Shown: positions 8,939 to 16,060, counted from the first letter of the stretch. The stretch is 64,000 bases of DNA from Sinobaca qinghaiensis (GCF_003610495.1 NZ_RAPK01000011.1:186001-250000); one strand, 5' to 3'. Notes: generated by a model not told the origin, from the letters alone. Translations and numbers: made by a program.

Positions 8939-9286
8939 CTACAATACTTTATAAGGAGTAAGGGTTTTTGCCTCACTCAAATGACCTTTTGCGATAAAAA
9001 AAGCCTGATTATCGGTTTCTTTTTTGCTTATTTTGTGTAGAACAACGGTATACCTTATTTCTTCTATGATTAGTTCATAGGGATAATGTGTTTCAAGAGC
9101 GTCTTGAATCGCGAACATGATTTTTCCAGAAGTCTTTTTGCATGCTGAACATTCGCTAGAAGATTCTTTTTTCTCTTCGTCGTTTTCTTTTTTAGAAACA
9201 ATAGAACGTTTGTAGCGCATAACAATCACCCAACATTTCGTTTTCCCATTTTCTAAAAACAATGCTGATTTGTACTTCGCAGCCAT
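8939..9286 (-). CDS. Orphan protein, 115 aa (family C, intact copy)
   Basis: Starts at ATG 9286 (MAAKYKSALFLENG), with AAAGGAGA before it. A first half of beta-like strands (KCWVIVMRYKR) is followed by a charged linker with Cys residues (SSECSACKK) and a second half, IEEIRYTVVLHKISKKE. I recognise no family. A degraded copy with several frameshifts lies at 14679-15026, with the same start context and order of segments. Predicted cytoplasmic. Confidence 0.65.
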   Translation of the reverse strand: MAAKYKSALFLENGKTKCWVIVMRYKRSIVSKKENDEEKKESSSECSACKKTSGKIMFAIQDALETHYPYELIIEEIRYTVVLHKISKKETDNQAFFIAKGHLSEAKTLTPYKVL

Positions 9287-9483
9287 GTTTTCTCTCCTTT
9301 CTTTTGATAAGTCAGTCCCATCTCTCCTGAAATGTAAAAAACTAAACAAGGGACAGAGAGATCTTTTACCGACATGGTCACTAGCACGATTATTCAGCGA
9401 TTCCCGCCGGTGGGGTTTATATAAAATAAAATCATACTGGTGAAAGCTTTTCCCTCATGAAAGAATACAATATCTTCTTTTTA

Positions 9484-9585
9484 TCATTTTTTATCACGAA
9501 TACAATTCATTAGCATGATGGTACCACGTACTATCAAAATGAGGATAATAAAAACTATGACCATATACGTTGTTAAACTGATCAT
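9484..9585 (-). CDS. Small membrane protein, 33 aa
   Basis: ATG 9585 follows AAGGGAAG with good spacing. The product has one strongly hydrophobic helix (about residues 6-26, IVFIILILIV) and a short basic tail ending in RDKK. This is the plan of many stress-related small membrane proteins. Its family is unknown. The rest of the gap 9287-9723 shows no other gene. Confidence 0.45.
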   Translation of the reverse strand: MISLTTYMVIVFIILILIVRGTIMLMNCIRDKK

Positions 9586-9723
9586 GCTACTTCCCTTATC
9601 TTCCCATCGTGCCATTCTGCTTTTTTCAGATCATATATCAATCAATGGAACCAATACATTCTATTTGAGGAGGGATTTAAACACTCCAAACTAGATAAGA
9701 ACTTCTTTTCTCCGAGAACCAAC

Positions 9724-10074
9724 TTATAATCCTGTTACTCGCTTAGACAGATTATCCTGGTTAAAGAATCCCTTCTTCTTCCGTACATGATGTAGAGGAT
9801 TTAAAAATAGGGAATGAGGAGGGACGATATTCGATTCTTTTGTTTTAATAAGCAACTGAAGTCGTTTTTGCACGACTGGTAGAAAGGAGACGGTTGTAAT
9901 AATCCATTCCCTGAGGTGATAGGGGGAGATGGCCTCATAGAGTTCCTCTTCCCTCATAAAACAAACAAGCTGGTACCCTTGTTCCCGCCATGGTTTGAGA
10001 TCACTTAATGTACCGACGATAATTTCCTGGTTCTGCCTGCGGCAAAGATATGCTACCAAAGGGGTAGTATTCAT
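9724..10074 (-). CDS. Orphan protein, 116 aa (family B, copy 1)
   Basis: Starts at ATG 10074, directly behind AAAGGAGG; upstream in-frame codons to 10134 lack such a site. It aligns by eye with the 92-residue product of 11209-11487: NQEIIVGTLSDLK with NNEVLVGTVEEIE, and REWIITTVSFLPVVQKR with SQEIIITFLSYPSVLQEE. The protein is soluble and of mixed charge, with no recognised domain. The C-terminus is extended and basic compared with the paralogue. Confidence 0.65.
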   Translation of the reverse strand: MNTTPLVAYLCRRQNQEIIVGTLSDLKPWREQGYQLVCFMREEELYEAISPYHLREWIITTVSFLPVVQKRLQLLIKTKESNIVPPHSLFLNPLHHVRKKKGFFNQDNLSKRVTGL

Positions 10075-10184
10075 GTGGAACCTCCTTTTTTCAATCATAC
10101 AGTCTGCATGTCTATTCGAAATTACGGGGGTCATTCAGAGTTCTTCTCTCTACCTAGATTTCCTATCCGGCGGTGCAGCTGGTT

Positions 10185-10580
10185 TTAGCCTCTGTCTTTG
10201 GCAGTATACGGGCTGTCCGCATGGATCAGTACCACTATATTTCCGCTGTCAATATCCTCGATATAAAGAAGCGCTTCTTCTTCTGAAAGGCCTAATCGGA
10301 TCAATGTAGCTTTGGTGTGGCCTTCGGGTTCGATATCTTCCGACGCCCCAGAGAAAGATTCCTTTATGTTGTCCATAAAACGATGTTTTTCTTTGTTTGG
10401 CTGCTGATGATCTTCTACCTGAATATTCGTGTCTGTCTCTTCGGACAAAATGGTTCCCCGTGCTTTATCATTAAGAACGATAGACAGATTGCTGGGACGC
10501 ATGCCCTGCTTTTTCAAATATTCAACGCTTTCTCTCGCTTCATGTGCGGTGTTGTACACCCCATGTAGTTTTGTTGCCAT
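10185..10580 (-). CDS. YflT-type general stress protein (GSP17M domain)
   Basis: A 131-residue soluble protein starting at ATG 10580 behind AAGGAAGG. The N-terminal strand-helix LHGVYNTAHEARESVEYLKK, SNLSIVLND, and a C-terminal LGLSEEEALLYIEDIDSGNIVVLI give the pattern of the heat-induced stress protein YflT/GSP17M family, where a final LGLSEEEA helix and GxxVVLI strand are typical. In Bacillus such genes belong to the SigB general stress regulon. That is family knowledge; I see no convincing SigB promoter here. It suggests the surrounding island is stress related. Confidence 0.8.
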   Translation of the reverse strand: MATKLHGVYNTAHEARESVEYLKKQGMRPSNLSIVLNDKARGTILSEETDTNIQVEDHQQPNKEKHRFMDNIKESFSGASEDIEPEGHTKATLIRLGLSEEEALLYIEDIDSGNIVVLIHADSPYTAKDRG

Positions 10581-10637
10581 GGTATCGCACCTTCCTTTTT
10601 TTATCACCTACAAAAAATAAATCAGTTGAAACCAAAT

Positions 10638-10937
10638 TTACAGGGTGACTTGAGTCCGTATTTTTCTTTTTCTTGATTTGGCATAATACGTGATCCATTC
10701 CATTTCTAACGGGGATCCTTTTTCTTCCTTTTTCATGTAGGTGATATTCATGTTATATACTTCTAACCGGTGATTTTCCAGGTGAAAAGATTCGCCGATC
10801 GTAACCCCTGTAAACGTTCCCTTTCCCAATTCATCGATTTGTTTAGAAGCCGCATCAGAAAAGAAAACAAAGATAAAATCATCATGGCTGTTATAGACGT
10901 AAATCAATTTAATCAGAACGCTATTCCACGCCATCAT
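10638..10937 (-). CDS. Orphan protein, 99 aa (family A, short copy)
   Basis: Starts at a double ATG (10937/10934) behind CAGGGGAT. It is homologous by eye to the N-terminal half of the 8172-8738 product, with conserved SVLIKLIY, FVFFSD, GESFHLENHRLEVYN and WITYYAKS. It ends in a basic tail. The start overlaps the stop of an upstream 35-codon open stretch (ATGA overlap) that reads like protein but has no start, possibly the relic of a fused or coupled partner. No known domain. Confidence 0.65.
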   Translation of the reverse strand: MMAWNSVLIKLIYVYNSHDDFIFVFFSDAASKQIDELGKGTFTGVTIGESFHLENHRLEVYNMNITYMKKEEKGSPLEMEWITYYAKSRKRKIRTQVTL

Positions 10938-11048
10938 TGTATATCCCCTGGATGATGTTCTTGAGCTAACTGCTGTAATTTTGGTGTCGGGGTTAGCTGC
11001 ATGTAACGAGGTTCCCCTGGCAGTACGTCAATTTCCGTAATAGTCTAT

Positions 11049-11135
11049 AAAAAAAGCCACACCTGCCTTCGAAAGGCGGTGTGGCTTGGGCAACAAACGT
11101 TTTTGTTTGCTGACTATACCATAGGTTTATAGAAC
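11049..11135 (-). terminator. Terminator cassette (copy 1) after family B copy 2
   Basis: On the minus strand CGTTCTATAAA is followed by a CAAAC/GTTTG hairpin, then a GCCACACC...GGTGTGGC stem and a T-run. The same order occurs at 11516-11605, so this is a duplicated unit rather than a random terminator. Confidence 0.75.
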
Positions 11136-11208
11136 GACCGCGCCGTATGTTTTGCATCTATACAAATAATATTTCCTTATGAAAGAAAAGCTAATCATAA
11201 ATCATTTT

Positions 11209-11487
11209 TTATTTTAGCTTAGCGCCTATGTTAGTGTGATTTACATAGATGAAGGCTTTTTCTAAGGTACAAGCATCTTTCTCCCATTCCTCTTGTAAAA
11301 CGGAAGGATAAGAGAGGAACGTAATAATTATTTCCTGAGAACGATAAAGCTGGAGAGCCTGCACCAGCTTTTGCATATCTTTAAATGAACGGTCCATTAC
11401 CTCTCCTGTGACAGCCTCAATTTCCTCTACTGTGCCCACTAATACTTCATTGTTTTGAACAACATGGACAAAAACGAAGGGTGTCAT
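11209..11487 (-). CDS. Orphan protein, 92 aa (family B, copy 2)
   Basis: A short paralogue of the 9724-10074 product, conserved over VGTVEEIE and EIIITFLSYPSVLQEE. AAAGGAG lies before ATG 11487. It is acidic and soluble, and lacks the basic C-terminal extension of its paralogue. It is followed by its own terminator, hence monocistronic like most neighbours. No domain recognised. Confidence 0.62.
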   Translation of the reverse strand: MTPFVFVHVVQNNEVLVGTVEEIEAVTGEVMDRSFKDMQKLVQALQLYRSQEIIITFLSYPSVLQEEWEKDACTLEKAFIYVNHTNIGAKLK

Positions 11488-11515
11488 AGTTATTACTCCT
11501 TTTTATTATTCCATG

Positions 11516-11605
11516 AAAAAAGCCACATCTGCCCTGGGAAGGAGATGTGGCTTGGAAAACAAACGTCCTTGTTTGTTGTCAGAACCATATTTTATAGAAC
11601 GGCCG
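11516..11605 (-). terminator. Terminator cassette (copy 2) after MpsC-like gene
   Basis: CGTTCTATAAA, an AACAAAC/GTTTGTT hairpin, and then an AGCCACATCT / AGATGTGGCT stem with a T-run on the minus strand. It is closely similar to the unit at 11049-11135. Confidence 0.75.
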
Positions 11606-11660
11606 AGCCGTTGTTTTCTTGATTCCTTTAGTTATATCTTACTTCACTTATAATATCAAC

Positions 11661-12395
11661 CTAATTTTGGTTTTTTTCTTTTTTGTTTTCTTGCGGTTTT
11701 TCTAACCCAATCAGTAAATAGCCTTTGTCTTTCTGAAAGTGCCAGTCGACAAATGTTTCTTGAATTTTCTGCTGTAACAGGCTTTCCAGTACGTGCTTGG
11801 CAAATAAATTTTTTTCCAGCGGCCGCTTCACAATTTTTAACGTTTCCCCGTAGTTTTGTTCGATTAATGCATTTTCAATTTCAACAAAGATACCAATGCG
11901 TTCCACTAAAATCAATCGGGGACTTAGCCAAAATAGATTGGTTTCTACCGGTTCCTTCTGCACTTTTTTGCTGAGCGCAATAATCTCACGAAGAAACATG
12001 TTTTCGTTTAATTCTTGGGGCCAGGAAAACGTATCCAGCTGTTCCGGGGAAACATCAAGTGCAATCCACACCATCCCCGTACATTTCTTATTCTTCCGAA
12101 AATTCCAATCATAATACATGTCCAGCACCGTCTCGTCGGTTTCCTCTTCCACAATCTGCTGAATAACAGGGAGAATTTTAATCATCATCTGTTCGCGTAA
12201 TTGTTCCAGCTGCAGCTGCTTGTCCTGATGCAGTAATACTTCTTCCATAGGAGCCAGAAACCCTTGTAAATGAATCGTTACAAAAGGGGGGGTAATCATT
12301 ACGTAGATGCTTTCAGGACCTTTCCCAAACTGCGTTTGAAACATTTTTCCTAGTCGTTTTGCTGCCTGCTGTTCGTTTTTTTCGTTTATAGGCAT
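11661..12395 (-). CDS. Two-domain MpsC (DUF2294) protein, copy 1
   Basis: A 244-residue protein made of two related halves: residues about 8-112 and 128-235. Each half contains a (T/V)xLxxxGFLAPMEE- or GIFVEIE-type strand, a helix, and a D(W)xF core (YYDWNFRKNKK and FVDWHFQKDKG). The first half carries FGKGPESIYV, typical of DUF2294, renamed MpsC for a proposed link with Na+-translocating membrane-potential-generating systems. No membrane helices are visible and no mpsA/mpsB partner is in the window, so the physiological role is open. AAAGGAG precedes ATG 12395. A paralogue lies at 13835. Confidence 0.8.
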   Translation of the reverse strand: MPINEKNEQQAAKRLGKMFQTQFGKGPESIYVMITPPFVTIHLQGFLAPMEEVLLHQDKQLQLEQLREQMMIKILPVIQQIVEEETDETVLDMYYDWNFRKNKKCTGMVWIALDVSPEQLDTFSWPQELNENMFLREIIALSKKVQKEPVETNLFWLSPRLILVERIGIFVEIENALIEQNYGETLKIVKRPLEKNLFAKHVLESLLQQKIQETFVDWHFQKDKGYLLIGLEKPQENKKEKNQN

Positions 12396-12462
12396 CCAAG
12401 GCGTCTCCTTTCAAAAATGAGCCTTTATTATATTTACCTTTTTCTAAAAACCTCTAAACAAA

Positions 12463-12502
12463 AAATCACATGCCTGCCCCCCGGGGAAACAGACATGTGA
12501 TC
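12463..12502 (-). terminator. Orphan terminator-like hairpin
   Basis: Stem ATCACATG.CTG / CAG.CATGTGAT with TTTTTTG on the minus-strand 3' side. There is no intact minus-strand gene immediately upstream; it may end read-through from the tiny gene at 12848 or mark a lost gene. Confidence 0.5.
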
Positions 12503-12734
12503 ACTTCAATGAGAAGGAACCTTTGTTTGCCCCTTTCACTTTTAGTATATACCAACGAACTCTTTTCCTACACTAATCAAGAAGGAAGTTGAGCAAATTT
12601 TTATAGAACGTATAGAAAAATCTGTGATAAAGAATGTAGAATAACATTCTTAGTACTCCGCTGTCTTTTGTTAGGCAGAGACAAAAGTATACATACATAA
12701 AAAGACACCCTTATCATGCATCTATCAGATATAA

Positions 12735-12785
12735 AAAGCTAAAAAATAAGCCGAAAAAGGCCTATTCGCCTTTCTCGACTTATTA
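12735..12785 (-). terminator. Terminator after tiny family E copy 2
   Basis: On the minus strand AATAAG..GAGAAAGGC pairs with GCCTTTTTC..CTTATT, followed by a T-rich tail. It lies about 60 bases after the stop of the 32-aa frame and supports that frame being transcribed. Confidence 0.6.
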
Positions 12786-12847
12786 GTAAGCATTATTTCC
12801 TCTAATTACAGCCGGTCATATATGAAGTTAATGATGATTAGATCTAT

Positions 12848-12946
12848 TTATCCAATCTTTATCTTTCTATCTTTGGTACCAACACATGGATGAGTGGGTG
12901 AATAGAAATAAAATGAAATCCCCCTTTTTATCCCCTCTGGCTTCAT
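12848..12946 (-). CDS. Tiny orphan protein, 32 aa (family E, copy 2)
   Basis: A paralogue of the 8761-8868 frame: MKPEGIKRGISFYFYSPT followed by VGTK, against MKGKVQKRYVIVFYSTTN followed by VGTK. The DNA is recognisably similar over about 80 bases. The ribosome binding site is weak (AAGTGAG). A terminator follows at 12735-12785. The coding status of both copies rests on their conservation. Confidence 0.35.
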   Translation of the reverse strand: MKPEGIKRGISFYFYSPTHPCVGTKDRKIKIG

Positions 12947-12984
12947 CAGCACTCACTTAGTTTGCAAAAAATTTTGAATTTAGT

Positions 12985-13009
12985 GTTTGTTATGAAAAAT
13001 TCAGGGTAT
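12985..13009 (+). promoter_or_regulatory. SigB-like promoter of candidate small RNA
   Basis: GTTTGT at 12985-12990 and a perfect GGGTAT at 13004-13009, 13 bases apart. This is close to the Bacillus SigB consensus (GTTTAA, 12-14 bases, GGGTAT). The -35 match is 4 of 6. Confidence 0.45.
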
Positions 13010-13015
13010 CATATT

Positions 13016-13092
13016 ATTATCTCCATCCTCCCTTTAACAAGGCAAACATATTTTTGGGTATCGCTTTCCTTGTGGGAAAGCGATCTTTTTTT
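13016..13092 (+). ncRNA. Candidate SigB-dependent small RNA, about 77 nt
   Basis: From the expected start near 13016 to the end of a strong terminator (ATCGCTTTCC / GGGAAAGCGAT, loop TTGT, then seven T) there is no ATG or ribosome binding site. The 5' half is unstructured and CU-rich (CTCCATCCTCCCTTT), complementary to Shine-Dalgarno sequences, as in regulatory RNAs of Firmicutes that block translation. The call is inferred from promoter plus terminator plus seed-like segment. Confidence 0.45.
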
Positions 13093-13324
13093 GGCTTGAT
13101 TATCTTCCATTAACAGTACCCACTTTTTTGATAAATATAATAAACGCACTAGACAAATGAAAAGTTGTAAAATAGGTTATTTCGTTTTTATAAATGGAGA
13201 TATAGAGCAATCATAGGTTTTAGAGAAAAACAAGACACGCCTTTTTCTCTTTGGCTGTCAAAAAAAAGACCACATAACGCTCGACAAGAAATACATAAAA
13301 TAAACAAAAAAGAAGGGAAGCTTT

Positions 13325-13696
13325 ATGACATTCGAAAAACGCCTAGCCGCCTTAGATAAAATACTAGATATTCGTCCACAAAATAAATCCAGAAAAAATA
13401 GCACAACGAACCGAAGCCGACTGGAAGTATTAGATCAATTAGAAGATGAACAGCAGGCCATCCTTCAAGAAATGGGAATCACTCTTTATCCCGACAATGA
13501 AGGGAGTCCTCTCATCGTAAACTTAGAGGACCAGTCTGTTCGGATGACAAAAGAAGAAAGAGGTGAAAAGGGAAAAGAAGTGATAAAAATTAGGGAGCAA
13601 CAGGCTCGGATTATAAAAGAACTGGAACAATACCTTTGTCCAAAAATAGAAAAAGAAGAAGAAATCGACAAAGAACAGTGGCTGGAAGAAAAGTAA
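13325..13696 (+). CDS. Hypothetical charged helical protein, 123 aa
   Basis: ATG 13325 follows AAGGGAAG. The product is very rich in Glu, Lys and Arg, with heptad-like Leu/Ile spacing in residues 35-50 and 75-115, suggesting helices or coiled coil. No signal peptide, membrane segment or known motif. It is the second plus-strand gene of the island and lies between the two MpsC-like genes. Function unknown. Confidence 0.55.
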   Translation: MTFEKRLAALDKILDIRPQNKSRKNSTTNRSRLEVLDQLEDEQQAILQEMGITLYPDNEGSPLIVNLEDQSVRMTKEERGEKGKEVIKIREQQARIIKELEQYLCPKIEKEEEIDKEQWLEEK

Positions 13697-13752
13697 AACA
13701 ACGTTTTGTACCTGAAAGAGCGGCACCTTCTTTCCTGTCTCTTCTATCTTCA

Positions 13753-13790
13753 AAAAGACACGTCGGAAATCGATCGGATCCCCGACGTGC
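13753..13790 (-). terminator. Terminator of MpsC-like copy 2
   Basis: On the minus strand CACGTCGG pairs with CCGACGTG around a 15-base loop, followed by TCTTTTT. Confidence 0.65.
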
Positions 13791-13834
13791 GTTTGGTAAT
13801 CTCTTCGTCATCTTCTCTCTTGGTACATAACCGG

Positions 13835-14548
13835 TCACATTTGCTTTCGATTTTGATGGGGAGGCTGCAACGCCAGCACCATCAAGCTCTTATCGCCCTG
13901 AAAATCCCAGTCCAGAAACGTATCGAGAATCGGCCGGTCCAGGAATGCCTCCAATCGAGCCTGGCTCACCATACGTCGTTCCATCGGACGCTTGACGCGC
14001 TGGAGCACTTCCGTGTAGCCTCCTTCAATCAGCTCTTTTTCAATCTGGACAAAAATGCCCGTCCGCTTAATCAAAATCAGGTGGTCGCTCAGCCAAAATG
14101 TTTCCGTCACAGCGGGTATTTTTTGGCCCCATTCGCTCATTTCTATGATCCTTTGCTCAAACGCCTGCTGATCCAAATGAGCTGGCCACAGGGGGCGTGC
14201 GTCCGACCGTTCGGCACGCAGGAGGCCGACCAGCACGCCTGTACGTTGATGAAGATTCCAATCAAAATACATTTCCTGCACACTTTCCCCCGTGATCTGC
14301 TCGATCTGTCGGCTTATTTCCGGCCGTAATCGCTCCATGAGAATATGCCGGGTTTCTTCCACCCGCTGGGTTTCCTTTTGTTGGACTAAAATTTCTTCCA
14401 TTGGGGCTAAAAACCCCTGCACATGCATTAACAGGAAGGGCGGCTCCAGCGTGACATGCACAGACGTCGGTCCTTTTCCAAAATGGTCCCGCAGTACTCT
14501 CCCTATATAGGCGGCGATATCGGTCTGTTTGCTTATCGAATCGGTCAT
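13835..14548 (-). CDS. Two-domain MpsC (DUF2294) protein, copy 2
   Basis: A 237-residue paralogue of the 11661-12395 product. ATG 14548 is chosen because GGAGG lies before it and the N-terminus then aligns with the paralogue; the frame is open upstream to 14656. Both halves are kept: DHFGKGPTSVHVTLEPPFLL, GFLAPMEE and FDWNLHQRTG in the first, FWLSDHLILIKRTGIFVQIE and FLDWDFQGDKS in the second. It is notably more GC-rich than copy 1, so the duplication is old or the copies have different histories. Role unknown. Confidence 0.8.
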   Translation of the reverse strand: MTDSISKQTDIAAYIGRVLRDHFGKGPTSVHVTLEPPFLLMHVQGFLAPMEEILVQQKETQRVEETRHILMERLRPEISRQIEQITGESVQEMYFDWNLHQRTGVLVGLLRAERSDARPLWPAHLDQQAFEQRIIEMSEWGQKIPAVTETFWLSDHLILIKRTGIFVQIEKELIEGGYTEVLQRVKRPMERRMVSQARLEAFLDRPILDTFLDWDFQGDKSLMVLALQPPHQNRKQM

Positions 14549-14678
14549 ACCTTTTTCCTCCATTATAGACAACGAATTCATCCTTTCATTGCATGCCTTC
14601 ATTTTTCCTATTACTCTACTAAAAATGGATATGAGGCAGGAATTTTTTCTCGCCACAGAGAGATTCTTTTGTCAAACG

Positions 14679-15026
14679 TTATAAGGAGTAGAGGCGCTTT
14701 GCGTCACTCAAGTGACCTTTTGCGATAAAAAACCCTGACCCTCCGTTTCTCTTTTACTTACCTTGTAACACCAACGGTATACCTTGTTTCTTCTAGAATT
14801 AATTCATAGGGGTGATATGTTTCAAGAGTGTCGTAAATCGCAAACAAAACTTTCCCAACCTTTCTTTTCCGATCGAAACGCCCGTTGGAAAAGCCCCCTT
14901 CATCTTTCTTTTTGTTTTTTTCTTTTTTGGAAACCATGGACCATCTGCATCGCATCGCATAACAATCACCCAACACTTCATTTTTCCATTTTCTAAACAT
15001 AAGGCCGGCTTGTACTTCGCAGCCAC
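14679..15026 (-). pseudogene. Frameshifted paralogue of the 115-aa family C gene
   Basis: A GTG at 15026 behind AAAGGAGG starts KYKPALCLENGKMKCWVIVMR, matching the intact copy at 8939-9286. The match then moves to a second frame (VSKKEKNKKKD...LILEETRYTVGV), a third (KVSKRETEGQGF) and finally FFIAKGHLSDAKRL before the stop at 14681-14679. At least three frame changes make a functional product unlikely. Confidence 0.75.
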
Positions 15027-15078
15027 CCGTTACCTCCTTTCTTGTTTTGTATAAGGCATAGCCACATAATATAGAACG

Positions 15079-15117
15079 TAAAAAAGCCGGCAGGAGACGG
15101 AGGGGTCTCTTGCCGGC
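15079..15117 (-). terminator. Terminator of the 55-aa small membrane protein gene
   Basis: On the minus strand GCCGGCAAGAGACC pairs with GTCTCCTGCCGGC, followed by TTTTTTACG. Confidence 0.75.
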
Positions 15118-15319
15118 GTATACACTAGCGCTAGTGTCCAGGTATCGCTGCCGGTGGGCAGCCATATGAAAGAAATAGTAGTAATCACTTTCCCTTTTTG
15201 AAGGAAGTTGAAACTTTCTTTCTATCGAAGTTATAGTCTTGGAACAGCGCCAACTTATGGTCGTTAAATAAGCCAGGTCTTCTAGTCGTGAAGATGCAAG
15301 GAAGGACCAGGCGACCTGT

Positions 15320-15487
15320 CTACCTCGACAAGAACCTATCTATCCCATCTAAAAAAATAAACTTTTTTGACACCATACTATAACCTATAATTACCCAACT
15401 ATAGCTAACAGAATCAGAAATCAAACCTATTAAAGCAAGGACCATGCCCACTCTGAAAATAAAAACCGCTATTTTTTTTCCTGACAT
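15320..15487 (-). CDS. Small membrane protein, 55 aa
   Basis: ATG 15487 follows GGTGGGG with seven-base spacing. The product starts MSGKKIAVFIFRVGMVLALI and has one clear hydrophobic segment (residues 6-23) and a weaker second one near residues 28-40. A strong terminator follows at 15079-15117. No family recognised. Confidence 0.55.
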   Translation of the reverse strand: MSGKKIAVFIFRVGMVLALIGLISDSVSYSWVIIGYSMVSKKFIFLDGIDRFLSR

Positions 15488-15574
15488 ATCGATCCCCACC
15501 TAACCAACGTATAATAAAAAGGATACATGAATTCCCTTTAATTGGATAGATAGGTTTGTGTTTCCCAAATGGCT

Positions 15575-15655
15575 ATCAAAAAAGAAAAGAATATGTGCTT
15601 TAATAAGCCTCTTCTTTTCCTCTTTGTTTGTAAAATCGTACTTTTAAGAACACTT
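15575..15655 (+). repeat. Dispersed intergenic element, copy E3
   Basis: A GAAAAGAATATGTGCTTTAAT / AGCCTCTTCTTTTC core followed by GTTTGTAAAATCGTAC. It is closest to the element at 36663-36780 and related to 17830-17945. Terminator-like, yet next to no intact gene. Confidence 0.6.
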
Positions 15656-15731
15656 TTATATTTAACTCTTTCCGATCGTTTTAAAAATCTTGTTGAATAT
15701 TATTGTATTCTTTGTCTATCATTGGAGACAG

Positions 15732-15857
15732 CTATTCTGCATCTCCCTGTTGTACATTCGTGCTGATAGCTATATGCGTAAACCAGCTGTCCGGGGTCGT
15801 GCCGTGCCAGTGCTTTACCTTGGGAGCAATTTTGACAACGTCTCCTTCTTCTAGCAT
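15732..15857 (-). pseudogene. Cupin-domain gene remnant
   Basis: A 41-codon frame reading EEGDVVKIAPKVKHWHGTTP and DSWFTHIAIST, the metal-binding strands of small cupins that act with carboxymuconolactone-decarboxylase-like proteins (KHWHG). The frame is blocked by a stop directly upstream, has no ribosome binding site and ends early, so only a fragment remains. Apart from this, the small gene at 15320, the repeat at 15575 and the cre box at 16047, nothing else is seen in 15166-16124. Confidence 0.55.
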
Positions 15858-16046
15858 TCACACAATTGTGCTGAAAAGAAAAATCAATTTTTTTAACGAT
15901 AACTTCGCTCGGTATTATTTACGACGATGATCCTTTTTTAACCTCCTTTTCGACATTCCATAAATGGAGCTCCCGTCATATATAGAACAGCATTTCACTA
16001 TAAATTTGCAGTAGAATGCCCGTGTCTTTAATTAAAAAAACTTGCT

Positions 16047-16060
16047 TGAAAGAGCTTTCA
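16047..16060 (+). promoter_or_regulatory. cre-like box upstream of gapN
   Basis: TGAAAGAGCTTTCA, a palindrome matching the CcpA operator consensus TGWAANCGNTNWCA at 13 of 14 positions. It lies 65 bases before the gapN start. Confidence 0.55.

Noticed and set aside
13523-13838. Minus-strand frames opposite the 123-aa charged gene
   Set aside because: Phe/Leu-rich antisense of Lys/Glu-rich codons; the plus-strand frame has the ribosome binding site.
13706-14329. 207-codon plus-strand frame opposite the MpsC-like gene
   Set aside because: Complement of a conserved gene with known domain; no ribosome binding site.
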